A stretch of DNA of 64,000 nucleotides from Selaginella moellendorffii (Eukaryota; Streptophyta; Lycopodiopsida; Selaginellales; Selaginellaceae). The notes under the pieces were generated by a model. That model had not been told where the DNA came from, ran no database searches, and saw only the letters and a list, made by a program, of their open reading frames with translations. The DNA lies in contig NW_003314295.1 in NCBI RefSeq assembly GCF_000143415.4, positions 504,125 through 568,124 of the forward strand. Reading direction: 5' to 3'. Numbering within the stretch: the stretch's first letter is position 1; every line of letters begins with the position of its first letter. This document shows, one piece after another, positions 41,791 through 54,399 of the stretch. Both the position numbers and the translations under genes were made by a program.

Positions 41791-42837
41791 ATGGCTGTTT
41801 CATCCATTGCGAGCATTTTCGCAGCAGAGAAAAGCTATTCCATTCCACCAGTGTGTCAACTCCTTGTCTCTCCAGTGCTGAATCCTCTGTACGATGCAAA
41901 GGCCGAGTCTCAGATCGATGCGTGGTGCGCGGAGTTTCTGAAGTTGCAACCTGGAAGCGAGAAAGCTGTGTTTGTTCAAGAAAGCAGGCTTGGATTGCTC
42001 GCGGCTTATGTTTACCCGACCATTCCATACGAGAAGATTGTTCCGGTTGGAAAGTTCTTCGCTTCGTTCTTTCTTGCAGATGACATTCTGGATAGCCCGG
42101 AGATCTCCTCGTCGGACATGAGGAATGTGGCAATCGCATACAAGATGGTTTTAAAGGGAAGATATGACGAGGCCACGCTTCCAGTGAAAAATCCGGAGCT
42201 GCTGAGGCAAATGAAGATGTTATCTGAGGTCTTGGAAGAATTGTCCCTCCATGTAGTGGATGAATCAGGCCGATTCGTGGATGCTATGACCAGGGTGCTC
42301 GACATGTTTGAGATTGAATCGAGCTGGCTTCGCAAGCAAATCATTCCCAACCTGGATACGTACCTCTGGCTGAGAGAGATCACATCTGGTGTGGCTCCTT
42401 GCTTTGCTCTGATTGATGGTTTACTGCAACTTAGGCTGGAGGAGCGTGGCGTGCTGGATCATCCTCTCATACGCAAGGTTGAGGAGATTGGGACGCACCA
42501 CATTGCGCTCCACAATGACTTGATGTCGCTAAGGAAGGAGTGGGCGAGTGGAAACTACCTCAACGCCGTGCCCATTCTCGCCAGCAATCGTAAGTGTGGC
42601 TTGAACGAGGCAATCGGCAAGGTTGCGAGCATGGTGGAGGATTTGGAGAAGGATTTCGCCCAGACAAAGCATGAGATCATTTCAAGTGGGCTTGCCATGA
42701 AGCAAGGAGTCATGGACTATGTGAACGGCATAGAGGTGTGGATGGCCGGAAACGTAGAATGGGGATGGACGACCGCTAGATACCATGGAATTGGGTGGAT
42801 CCCTCCTCCAGAAAAATCAGGGACCTTCCAACTCTAG
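41791..42837 (+). CDS. MTPSL: Microbial-type terpene synthase-like protein (MTPSL), copy 3, 348 aa
   Basis: An intact single-exon frame ending EKSGTFQL. DDILD, the NSE motif as NDLMSLRKE, and the Arg-Tyr pair are present. The pocket segment differs from the other copies (ASFFLADD, so Trp92 is Ser), the residue after the NSE serine is Leu rather than Phe, and K250-G becomes SG nearby (EWASGNY), so product specificity may differ. TATATAAGG is at 41746. The S-motif PPR pseudogene follows. All catalytic residues being kept while both neighbours in this block decay suggests selection on the terpene synthase. Confidence 0.93.
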   Translation: MAVSSIASIFAAEKSYSIPPVCQLLVSPVLNPLYDAKAESQIDAWCAEFLKLQPGSEKAVFVQESRLGLLAAYVYPTIPYEKIVPVGKFFASFFLADDILDSPEISSSDMRNVAIAYKMVLKGRYDEATLPVKNPELLRQMKMLSEVLEELSLHVVDESGRFVDAMTRVLDMFEIESSWLRKQIIPNLDTYLWLREITSGVAPCFALIDGLLQLRLEERGVLDHPLIRKVEEIGTHHIALHNDLMSLRKEWASGNYLNAVPILASNRKCGLNEAIGKVASMVEDLEKDFAQTKHEIISSGLAMKQGVMDYVNGIEVWMAGNVEWGWTTARYHGIGWIPPPEKSGTFQL

Positions 42838-42880
42838 ATTGGTGCTCAGTTCCATCAAATAGTAAATAATAATTTCTCTC

Positions 42881-44078
42881 ATGGAGTGTTTTAGAAATTC
42901 ATATCTAAGCAGTGTTTTCGTCCTGAACAAGCAAATTGAAATGCACGGTAGATGTGGTAACATCAAACACGCAGCTCAAATCTTCCATGGTATGGCCAAG
43001 AGGGACAAGTTCAGCTGGGATCTTTTGCTGTTCTGCAAAAACGGGCATTTTGATGAAGTGCGAAGGCTCTTCAGCTGCATGCCGTGCTGGAGCCTCGTGT
43101 CATTTACTACTATGATTTCTGTTGACTCCAAGAGAGGCAAAATGCAAGGAATACAATCTGTTACTATAAACGCGGTGCTTTTTGCATTTGCCGAAAATGG
43201 GTAAATCTGCCAAGATAGTCTTTAGCAAAATGCCTGCTCACAACTTGGTCTCGTGGACGATGATGCTGGGGGCTTTATCTCAGCTCGTGGATGTAGAAAG
43301 CACTTTTAAAGAGATGCCGGAGCACGATGTCGTCTCGTGCACTTGCGCAATTGCAGCATTCTCCCGTCACGGGCATCTGGAGTCTTCTCTGGAGCTCTTC
43401 CACGCCATGCGTGTGAGGAATTTCTCGACTTGCACGGCAATCGTTTCCGGCTTCTTGAAAGAGTCGGACCGCTTCTTTCACGATCAGATGCCACAGCACG
43501 ATCTTGTCTCCGTCACAACGCTGCTCGTCGCCTACACTCAAAGCCAACGCCTTGAGGAAGCCAGCTGCCTCTTTGATTCTCTTCCATACGTAGATGCCGT
43601 GTGTTAGAACGCCATAGCCATGGACGAAACCACGAAAATCCTAGACAAAATGCCGGCATGGAATCTTGCAACCTGGAAGACGCTGCTAACATCACACTCC
43701 TTGCAAGGGAATCTTACCGGGGCTAGAATATTCTTTCAAGAAATGCCAGACAAGAACTTGGTGTCCTGGAACGCCATGCTCTCGGCATATGCCCAAAACG
43801 GGCATCTTTCTCTTGCAAAGAAGGTGTTCCAAACGTGGAAGCAACACTACTGCTGCATCGTGGACATGCTGGGGCGAGCGGGATACCTGGATGCGACGGA
43901 AGAGCTTGTGCAAACCATGCCTTTTCTTCCCAACTCGTGGGACTGGACGTCCATGCTAAGTTCTTCCAGAGGTGATAGAATCTGGAAAAACGGTGCTCGA
44001 GTGACGAAACGAGCTTTGCTTTCGGGCCCCAGCGATGGAGCTGCTCTTGTGCTGCTCGCAAACTCACGCTCCTCTTGA
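42881..44078 (+). pseudogene. S-motif PPR pseudogene (block 3)
   Basis: Aligned to 17190-18689. The start is the same (MECFRNSYLSS), but there are a small deletion near 43030, a deletion near 43165, a stop at 43201-43203 with frame change, a stop at 43606 (TAG for the Trp codon of VCWNAI), and a large deletion near 43838 joining two distant repeats. The C-terminus is open to the same stop as copy 1. Confidence 0.87.
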
Positions 44079-44142
44079 CTCTTACTACTTTTCCGAAACT
44101 TTACCTTTATAAAATGGGTTATCGAATTTAGGGTTCATAGCA

Positions 44143-44985
44143 ATGGAGCAAGAAGCTCAATCGTTCTTCGATTCGGCCCCGCCTCTCCGATGCCGCGACG
44201 ATGTGGATCTGGAAGGCGGCATCGGCCATCGGCCAGGTTTTATCCTTACTACTAGCATTTCTCGTATTTTGGAGCTGAATCACGTGATTCTAGACGACGC
44301 GCATTGCCATTGTTACATCCGGGGGCACGACCGTGCCCTTGGAGCGACGATGCGTTAGGGTCATTGACAATTTCAGCTCGGGGAGTCGATCGGGAGTCGA
44401 TGAGCAGCCTCCACAGAGTGCGTTATTCTTTTCTACTCATTCTTCTTTTATGATTTTTCTTTTTTTTTTTTTTTTTGCAAGGTACTTTTGGCTGCATGCA
44501 AGAATGTCTCGAGCCTGTGGATGGATCAATCCGGGGTAAGTGAAATCTGCCTTTTATTTCTTCGAGAGTTTAACTCCCGCTTCGCAGCACGAGAAAAATG
44601 GTTTGATGCTGTGAGCCGGGCAGTCACAGGACATCATTCTGAGTTCTTGTTTCTCTTCTTGAGTTCTTAAGAATCAAAACAGGCGGTGCTCCTGAAGAAG
44701 CTCTTGAAGCTCGAGTTCATTATGCTCTTCGAGTACCTCCAAGTAAGAAACGTGCCGTGCAAACGCTGGTTTCTATGATGGTTTTGAATGGCAGATTTAG
44801 AGATTGTTGGAGCTGCCATGAAACCAGTTGGCAGGCATGCTATGTTTTACTTTGCAGCGGCTGTCTCCGGCTTCTACGTCCCCTGGAACTCCATGGTAAG
44901 AACTTCTCGTCTTCTCTTGTTTTATTTTCGGTGGAAATCTCAAAAATAATCTTCTCTATCCCGATGGAGCACAAGATCCCGTCAA
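44143..44985 (+). pseudogene. Phosphopantothenate-cysteine ligase pseudogene (block 3)
   Basis: Starts with the [16 protein letters not shown] codons. Exon 1 lacks about 28 nt (frameshift), exon 2 has the same 12-nt insertion as block 1, exons 3-4 have the same internal loss, and a base is missing at the exon 7 start. Exon 8 stops after ATGGAGCACAAGATCC, where the AT-rich element begins. Shared lesions with the block 1 copy show common descent after the split from block 2. Confidence 0.87.
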
Positions 44986-46430
44986 AACTATCTCACTTGA
45001 CTGGGGGTTTTGGTAAATTTATATGGAATAATAAACAGTGTAGATTATACCTATATAATGGGTGATAATATAAGTATTAGAGAGTCTAAATATTGATGGA
45101 TTGATAGATAAGTAGAGTAAATTGGTGAAGTATTTAAAAGCTAACTCTAATTTTAACCATTTTAATCTTTCTTTAACTTGTCAGATAGATTTTTTTTAGA
45201 CTTTTTTTAAAGTCCTTGCATGTGACTTTTAGTCCAAGATCAAGCAATTTATAAAGCTTTTGGGTTGGGTTCTTTTATTTAGAGTGTAAGAAAAGTTTAG
45301 GGCATTCTCATGCAATTGTAAGTAATGCATTTAGATTTTTATTACATGGCTAGATAAATCTTAGATAAAGTTCTTCAATGAGTGCTAAAACAAGATTTTA
45401 GGAATTGGCAGCTACAAGATCTTTATATTTTTTTATTCGAATATGTGTTTGTTAGTTTCAGTGAGTGTTTTGAGTGTATTTGAGTGAGATTTTTAGGTTT
45501 AGTTTTTTACAAGATTTTTGTACATGTTTTTAGAGTTTGGTTTCATGATTTTTAGAGTAGTGTACAAAAATTTAAGGGTCTTTTTTAAAAGCTTTTTGTT
45601 GGTTTATGCTTATAAGGAATTTTTAAAAGTTTGAAAGATTTTCTTTATATATTTATCTCTTGTATCATTCTTATGGTTTATTTTAGTGCCCTAGAGTATA
45701 TATAGCTATTTGAAGTCTCATGTTTAATCATCTCTTTTTGATTAAAAAACTTTTACTTGAATGGAGAACAATATCTAATATATAGTGAGTGTATAAGAGG
45801 CTATAAAGTGTTATAAAGAGTGATTTTAAAATCCTTGAGTGTCTAACAAGAATAAAACCTTGTGATTGAGCTCTCCAACCTCTAGACTAACATCATAGTA
45901 TATACTTAGTTTTCACATTTGGCACATTTTAGAAGTTTAATGTCTATTCATATGCATTTTTCAAGTGTTGTTGCTATATGAACTCCTCTTTGGACACACA
46001 TAACTTAGAGGAATTCTCAAGGCTTATATGCTACCTTAACTACTAGACAATGTTGTTGGTAAGATAATTTATAATAGATTCCAAAGAGGAGCACAACTAA
46101 AACATTACACTAATGGTGGTAATTATTCATATTCTTTATAGAGTAATGGATCTCCTAAAGTTCTATCTTGGATTAAGTATTTTGGCTTGCAATCACATTA
46201 ATCAATTTTAAACTTACTTAAGATACAACAAGATCATTGAAGATGCTTTGTCCCAAGAATTATTCTTGAGATCCTTGAAAACAAGAGTAGTAGATTAGGC
46301 ATCTTTCTTGTTTCCAAATGAATCTTGTCTACAATGATTGACAAGTTCATCAAACAATTTAGAATGGAGAAAATTGATTAACAACTCTACATATAAATTG
46401 TTTTAATTTTGGCAAATGCTGCAAAAGAAA
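44986..46430 (+). mobile_element. AT-rich gag retroelement remnant (copy C)
   Basis: Starts GTCAAAACTATCTCACTTGAC at the ligase break and follows copy A closely to GCAAATGCTGCAAAAGAA at about 46428, where homology ends. The gag piece near 46110-46320 contains a stop. Non-coding. Confidence 0.6.
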
Positions 46431-49400
46431 CACCTCAGCAATGATTCAAAGCTTGTTTTAAGCTTTGACACCTTTTCTAGGCTTTTTGGAGGCCTCTCCC
46501 AAGGTCCTTAACAGTCATATGAAGTAGTCAAATGAGACACATGTATCAAATGTGGATATATGTATATCACTACATACAAGGTGGCAATAGTGGCAAATTC
46601 ATTCCTATAGTAACTCAATTTTCCCTTCTAGCACTTAAAGGTGATACTAACCCACTGAAACCACAAGATCCCAGCTGAAGCATCACTCGACACAATTGTG
46701 GCCTCTTTCGCAGATAACACTATGGAACTTATCCACTAAATTCATGATGACTTAGGTGGTTTTCAACTTTGGAGGCACTCTATCCCGACATATAAAAGCT
46801 CTCAAGCTCATGACACGAACAGAGTTCACTCGAGGATATAGCAATCCACCTTAATGCATTAAGATGACATCTAACTTTAAAGGTTGACATAGTCAGCTTC
46901 ACTAGCATCTTTGGGCCTCCTTCAAAACACTTTTTTCCCACCTTGAGTATATTATAGCACAATGATATTAAACAGCTCTTAGCATCACTACCAACTTTTC
47001 TAATATTGAGTTTTTTTCTCTTTTCTTTATTTCTTTACTTTCAACTTGCCTTTCAAGACTTATATCCTTGCAGTGGCAAACTCAAGCTTGGATTTCAATC
47101 TTGAGGTGGCATCAATTTCAATCATCTGGAAGGTCATTCTTTCCCTCCTATAGTTTTTAGACTCTTCTCTACATCAAATTAATCCACACCTCATCACCAT
47201 CACTCTAATCTACTCATAGCCACTATCTAGTCCATTTTCCATTTGCTACAGCTTTATCCATCACTTGCTATATTTGTCTAAATCATTTTTCTCCACTTAT
47301 CTTACCATAAACACCTCCATTTTGGGACATCTTTACATAACATTATCTACTATACTCATATGTAGTAGATGCAATAAGAAGCAACCCCCCTGACCCATGT
47401 AACTCAAGATATGGAATGAACTTAATCGATAAAACACACTCTTGCAAATACTAGACACTAAAAGTTATTTTTGACTAGCCAAAAGTCCTTAACTGTAGTA
47501 CAAAGCTAAACATAGGCAAACAGTATTTCCTAAACTCATATAGATACAATAAGATACAATGATCTAAAATTGCCACTAGTTGCAAACATTTTCTTTTGCA
47601 ATGATTGCTATATAAGCTACTAATGATCATCCACATATTGCAAGATTCCTTCCATTACCAGTCTATTCAAGTTTGCTAACCATTCCACCCATCATTTGTC
47701 ACTATGATTGCAATCTTTCTGTTCCACCATATATCCCAAACTAGGCAACACATTCATTTCTCTTCCACTTTCTTTGGAACTTTGGGAGCAAACTTAAATT
47801 GTGTTTGAGGAACTTTTGAGAGGTTTGGAGACTTTAGAGGCTAGAGTCTAGGTTACTGCTTTGTTTCCTCTTGGATTCTTACTCCTTTTTCTTTGTTTTT
47901 CTTAATTATTCATTATTTTTTCTTCTTTCCACAATTTTTCTTAGGTTGAGTTCTTAGTTCTATAATCAAGTTTTCCCTATGTGGTTTCTTGATCTTAGAA
48001 CACTAGAACTTCTTTTCCCACTTTTATTTTCTTTGTTTTATCTTTGGTTTTCTTTCTTATATAGTTGATAGAAGATATTACATTAGAGCTTTCAACAGCA
48101 ATTTAGTTGTGAGTTTTTGCATGTGATAAAGTCTGATATGATTCCCTGTGGTCACCTATTAGGATATGCATATCCTTTAAACAAGATTCTCTAAAATATT
48201 CCACCATTAAAATTGTCCGAGGGCATTAAAAATATTTTGGGAGAGGGGGTATATACCCCTTTCTCCCCATTTAGAGGAAGTTCATTTAAAATATGGTTGA
48301 GCTTTATTTTCAACGCATGAGAAAGTGTTCTCTCCACCGTTGAAAGGTCTCAACAATGATACAAATAGTCTTGAACTATTAGTAAAATGATGAGAATAGA
48401 CATTATATTAGTATAAAAGGTTAATATCTAGGTGGCACTTTTGGATAGCAAAAATAGGAATTAGATATATAGAGTACTTGGACCAAAGTGCAAAGTTAGT
48501 GTGGCCTTGAGGCCATTTTTGGGTTGTAAGTTGCATAAAGGTTGTGATTGAGACTCCTTCAAGTGCAAAAGTGTAGTTAAGTGGTTAAGCAGAATGAAAA
48601 ATTTAAATAGAATCATATAGAATGCTTAACCATTACCAAACTATGTTAATTGTATTAGTAAATAAAGATATAATTAAGTTAATTAATTATTAATGACTTT
48701 ATATATTATAAATACTATCCATTAAGGATATTTAAGCAGTAGGAGTAGCAAAGTAGAGCTTTAAGGGTAGTGAGGAACTTCATACTCAAGAGTTTTTCAA
48801 GGGATTACGCAATCAACTATATTTTAGGGATGGTTATCAAAGTCTAAAATTGTATTTTCTAACTCATTAAAAATCTCTTGTCAAGATCTATTTAGCCATA
48901 GAAATAAATATTTTTTCTTAAAATTACGTGAAGCTATAAATTTCTCTCACTTTAAATAAAAGATTGCAAGAGAAAAATGTTGTGAATTGCTTGATCTTGG
49001 GTAAAACAATATTTTCTAGTGAAATCATCAACTCCCAATAGTGGATATATACTTAAACTTAAAAAATTTCATCCTTCTTAATATTCATAAAAAGGTGAAT
49101 ATACCCCTTTCTTAAAATATCCCTTATTCCTCATATTCATGTAATAAAATATTTTAAGGAATTCACTACCTTTAGTATAACAATCTAGCACATTCAAATG
49201 TTAGTAAAACTATATTCATCTAGTGGTGATGTAAGTTTGGTAAATAACCTTATGGAAGGGTAAGGTGATTTAGATGATTTTGATCTTAAAAACTTTTCAT
49301 TTATAAAGAATGTTTTGCTTAATTTCTTGATAAGGAGGAAGAGCTATGTGTTGCATGTGTAGTGTTAAAGGTCTTGTTTATAGATTTGACTTGACCATTT

Positions 49401-50149
49401 TCTTAAGGATAGTATGGTGTTAAATCTTTGTGCTTGATTGTCATGTTGTCAAATTTTAAGTGGTAGATGATAATAAATCTTCTCAAATCTTATTTTTCAA
49501 TGACAGAATCTCCAAGTAGCCAAAGGGAGGTGCTTTGCTTAGCCCCCACTGTGCGGCAATGAAGCTAGTGGCATGTAAAATTAAAAGAATACTTTAGTAA
49601 TCAACCATATTACAGAGAAATAGTTTTAGGTTTTAGCAAACATTTTAAAATTTAATAATAGACTATTAAATGGTGTGGGCGAAAGGCGGAGTGTTACACT
49701 TCCAACAATTATAACTAAAAAGGCATTTCATACTTTCTCCTCAACAAGAAGAGTTTGGCTCTTTTGGGTTCAATGTAAACTTCAATCTTGATTGTGAACT
49801 AATGGCACAAAGTTATATTTTATATTATTTTTAATAAGTTTTTTATTATTGGAGGATTTCTAGGTCCTACAAAAATTGAATGTACTAAGGGTACATGGGC
49901 ATTGAAGGAAGTGGGCTTTAACACTTAGTGGCAAGTTTGTATTAACAATCCAAAGTTGATAAATGTGGCTACTTATGAGACTTTTACTTTCTCTATGTTT
50001 AGAGTAGAATGTAAGATGAATTAATTGGAAAAATGAGTTTTGGAATTAAAGCCACTAACTTTTGGTAGAGTTATTTATATGTGGTTATATTGGTTTGTTT
50101 GGATAACAATTTATAATGTTATATAACAATATGAGTGATTCAAGAAATT

Positions 50150-50330
50150 CAATATCAAGAAATTAAATATCTAGTAGATCTAAACACCTTTTATAAATAG
50201 CTAAAAAAACCAAATTGAGACCAATATATAATAGCAAGAGTATCTAGTGGATATGATAAGCTATTGTATAGTGATATTGAGGGACTAGTGCTCAATATAT
50301 AAAAGATTTTTTATCAAGCTAATACAAGAC
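50150..50330 (-). repeat. Decayed LTR fragment of the Gypsy 1 family
   Basis: On the minus strand it matches the LTR around ACTAGTCCCTCAATAT and the following AGCTCATTT-side sequence, with many transitions to A/T. Confidence 0.4.
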
Positions 50331-52269
50331 AAAACAAATAAGAACTAAAAATTGGGCTAGGTATACTCAATAAGAAATACATATGAGTTCTTACTATATG
50401 CTTATTTGGCTCAAATGTTAAATCTAATTTAGTAACATTTGAACAAAAACAACTAACACAAGGAATTGGAAATATTGATTTTTTGTCATTGTGGCAATAA
50501 AGATAGAATATTTGAAAGATTTAACATATAATACCTAGAGTCATATTTGCAATACTACAAAAGACTTTTTCCATTGCTATACTTTAATCATTTCCCAATA
50601 CTATGCAATCCATTAAAAAAAAAGTTTTCAAAGATACATTTGAGATTGGAATTGGGGACCTAGAACTCATTCCAAACATTTCAAAACCAACACTTAGAAT
50701 ACAATATAATTAAAGCATTTCTTTAATACTTTATAACTTTTATATAAATGTAGTGAGATATGCAATTAAATGCAGCCAAAATAACTAAATATGTGAGGGA
50801 GTTATATTGCAAAAAGTACTAATAACTTCTTTATTAAGTGCCAAGTGTCTTAAATACTATTGAGAAAAAATCTATATATGTCTAAGAAACACAAAACAAT
50901 TATGCAAAACTAAAGTGTTTGAGAAAATTTCTAGAGGTTAGAAATTTATTAAATATAGCTATCTAAGTGTGTTATTTCATACAACCTTCCAAGTCTATTT
51001 TACAATTACAAAATAGGAGTGATCACAATGATCTTGTAGAGAAAATATAAAAGGACCTAAATAATTATTTCTCTTAGGCAAAATGATCAATTTTTCCTAA
51101 CAATACAACTTCAAATATTAAAGAAAGAGATGGTAGATCAACACAAATATACAGTTAGTCTAATTTGTTATTATATGATATATATTTGTAATGCATATAG
51201 TTTTGACTCTATACCATATAGTAATTTAAAAAATTGAACATATAGTTATAAGCTATAAATTTTTATTTTTCAATTTGCTAGCTTACTTCGTTTATTTGAC
51301 CACCTTTGTCTTGACTTTAGTTAGGTTCTTTTGCTAAAGTTCATGCCTATCATATTAATTCCAACTTGATTCTACTTAGGTTCAACTATTAATTATATGA
51401 GCATGGGGGGTTAGCCAACTCTTTACAGATTCCTAAAGTCTCTTTTAATCCCCCTCCTTGAGTTAGATTGAACTTTAGGTTCATCTACAATCTTTGTAAG
51501 CACAAGCAACCAAGCACATTAAACCTCTAGATTCCTAACGTTCTATAATATAGTAAAACTTATTTATAGAACCTTCTAAATCCCAAGCCTTAGGTGCATT
51601 CTTTTAGTTTGGGAACCCAAAGGGAAATATTATGGTTTAATGACTTGATATAAATACCTTAACTCCCCACCTCTGTCCTAAATGGAAGGTCCAAGCCTTT
51701 AAGAAAAAGCAAAGACTAATGAACCTCATGATACTCAAGTGGGACACCACTCTACCAGAGCTAGGAGCACTACAATTAGTTTCCTTTTCGGAAGTGGGAA
51801 CTGCTTTTGAGCACTTTCTTAAGAAGCCTCTTTAGCATTCCTTAAATCTATGTTTACTAACCCCTAATCCCAACCCTAACTTGATTTTGAAGCATTACTG
51901 GTATTCTAACCTCACTATCCCTATTATACTTTTGGAACCCTTTTCACGTTTAAGAGATGATCGCTTTGGGCTTTCACTTTACGATTTGTATTAGTATTTG
52001 AACTTGCCCCTTGGACTTGGTTTTGGACTTAATCTCGAACTCAATCTCGGATCTCAAACTCAATCTCATCAAATGAACTCTTTATTATTCTGGTCTTGAT
52101 TTTGGGGATCTTTTTAGCCTATGACACTTTCAGTAAATTGCTGCCAAAAAGCAAAGGAATAAAAGCACATAACAACTCACAAACATATAACTAAAGAGTA
52201 AAAGAAAAAGAGTATAGAGTGATATTGAAATAGTTCTAGAGCATATAACATCCCAATGTGAATACCTAT

Positions 52270-52400
52270 ATGTAAATGGAGCTATAGAGTTTGGGTTTAG
52301 ACCCAAGTCAAATGAAAAACAAAAATAAACATACTCAATAAGGAGATAAACAATGTCCAACCTACCTTTTATCCCTACTATATATTTTATACCTTCTATC
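52270..52400 (-). repeat. Second decayed LTR fragment of the Gypsy 1 family
   Basis: The plus strand reads GGAGCTATAG...GGGTTTAGACCCAAG and ATCCCTACTATA, matching the complement of the LTR near 39140-39265 in order. Separate from the fragment at 50150 because the order is reversed. Confidence 0.4.
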
Positions 52401-52885
52401 CCTACTATCTAAGGATACCTATAAGTTATGTTATGTCAATTGCACATACAATTAAGTAGTATTTTCCTTTTGAGCCTAATGTTTGTACATTTAGAGATTT
52501 GCTAGATCATAAGATGGGCTATAAAGTACCTAAAAGAACTAATTTAACAAGCTATAAGTGTGGAAGTTACTTCTCATGTATGTAGTGTAACTGAAAATTA
52601 TTTATTTTGATCATAAAATGTTATAATTTTGACAACAAATGCTACTCTTCAGATTGTAACATTGATAATAAAGAAGAGCCCAAAGAGGTAAAAAAAATTT
52701 AAGATGTATATATCATTGATTCATTATATTAAGGATTCTATGTCAAAATTATTAGCTAATAACAATCCAATATAATTGTATAATATTAAAATATAAGATT
52801 ACTATTAGATGAAAATTTAGACTATAATGTGAAAGTATATTTAAGAATACTCTAAGTTTTGATTAATAAAATTAATTACAGAATT

Positions 52886-53060
52886 TGTGAGGGCCAAGTG
52901 TACGGTTACGATGCCGTATACTAATATTAGCTTAGTGGGGTTTTGGTAGCTGTTGGATTGGTTTCAATCTGGACCACTCGCTCCTGTATATAAGCTAGGG
53001 TTTTTGGGCTAATTAATATGCACATTTCTGTATTCCCTTTCCATATTCCATGCACTCACA
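52886..53060 (+). repeat. 5' LTR of element 2
   Basis: 175 bp, with a TATATAAG promoter motif and TAGGGTTTTTGGG downstream of it. About ten differences from the 3' LTR. A TGG-initial primer-site candidate (TGGTGGAGATGAAGGG) starts 2 nt after the LTR; the tRNA is not identified. Confidence 0.92.
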
Positions 53061-53292
53061 TTGGTGGAGATGAAGGGCACCTTTGATTGTCTTTAAGGAG
53101 TGCTTGGATTTGGGATTTTGGTTTAGATTTAGCTTTTGCATCGTCTAGATCTAGCTTTTTCCATTTCCTTTCTTTTGTTCTTTCTTTCAGGGTTTTGGTT
53201 TAGATTTAGCTTTTTGCGTTGTCTAGATCTACCATTTCCTTCTAGCTTTTTGTCATTTTTTTTCTTTTGCTCTTTCTTTTTCGTTCATCTTC
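53061..53292 (+). other. Leader of element 2 with imperfect tandem duplication
   Basis: Pyrimidine-rich, with two copies of a roughly 75-85-nt unit beginning GGGATTTTGGTTTAGATTTAGC or GGGTTTTGGTTTAG. Non-coding. Confidence 0.6.
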
Positions 53293-54293
53293 ATGGCAGA
53301 TCAGCAATCTCCTCCTTTGACTCTAGAGCAGCAGTTGGTACAATTGCTTGATGCTATGCACTTGCAATTGAACAACCAAACTCAGTTGATGGTGGCGTTC
53401 ACGGCACGTGGTACAACTCCTCCTGTTCTTGGTGCCAATCCTCGCGTTCGGCACGTGGTACAACTCCTCCTGTTCTTGGTGCCAATCCTCGTGTTCGGCC
53501 GGAGTTCTTTCGCAGGAATCCTGGGGATGATGTGTACCATTGGTTCGATCACTTCACAGTGATTGCCACATATCATTCTTGGGATGATGCTCAACGTTTG
53601 CGTGAGTTTCCCACGTGTCTCCAAGGGATGGCGTTGCAGTGGTACAATGGTTTGAGCGCAGCCACTCGTGGGGATTGGAGTGTTCTCCCGAACGTCTTCA
53701 AACGCGCCTTCAGACATGCCGATAATTATGATGATGCTTTCCAACAATTGCATTGTCTTCACCAAGGGCCATCTGAGTTGGTGATGCAATTTGGCATTCG
53801 TTTCCGAAGTCTTTTGCTTCGTGTGGAGCCAAATATGTCGGAGCGGATCAAGCTAGGAATGTTGTGGCCAGCACTTCGTCAAGATCTTGTCAGACTTGTG
53901 CATGCACTTGCTCCTGCCACCCTTGACGATGCTCTTCGCTTGGCACAACGTTATGAGACGTCGCCTCTTCCACTTCTCGCTACACGTCCTTCCGCTCCAC
54001 TTCCTATGGGTGATGGTCCTGTTCCAATGGAGGTTGATGCTGCTGCTGCTCGAGTCCAAGGACAAGCGTGAGGACGTGGTCGTGGCCGTGATGTTCGCGG
54101 CTGGGCGTGTGATGAAGTTTGTCATACTTATCGGCGTTGTCGTCGTTTTCCGGATTGGCGACCTCCATTTCCTGGGTGGAGACCTTGGCATCAGCAACAT
54201 CCCGTGTGTGCTATTGCAGTGGAAGGTCTGGACACCAAGATGCCTCCAGGAAACGAGGAGTCGCGCGAGTAACGGAGGGACCTTGCGCGAATA
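53293..54293 (+). pseudogene. gag of element 2
   Basis: The ATG at 53293 opens a gag N-terminus (MADQQSPPLTLEQQL). A 47-bp exact-looking tandem duplication (53403-53449 and 53450-53496) shifts frame. The gag domain continues at 53532-54071 (WDDAQRLREFPTCLQG, ALQWYNGLS, MLWPALRQDLV), ending in a stop near a basic Gly/Arg region. Confidence 0.8.
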
Positions 54294-54399
54294 AATCAGT
54301 GACCCCTCCATCTTTCTTTCGGGAGTATCATCAAGGGGTTCACTCGGCACCGGTTCATCCAGTGTTTACTTTCCAAGCTCGTTTTTATAACAAGAGGTC

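Larger units (their letters stand above)
46431..52885. other. AT-rich non-coding stretch with retroelement remnants
   Basis: No gene is recognisable over 6.4 kb. Fragments detectable by eye: 50150-50330 and 52270-52400 resemble, in minus orientation, parts of the 914-bp LTR of Gypsy element 1, heavily shifted to A/T. 51950-52120 resembles 40980-41105 of the AT-rich element (repeated 'aactcaatctc' wording). The rest is low-complexity A/T with no clear structure. Confidence 0.45.
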
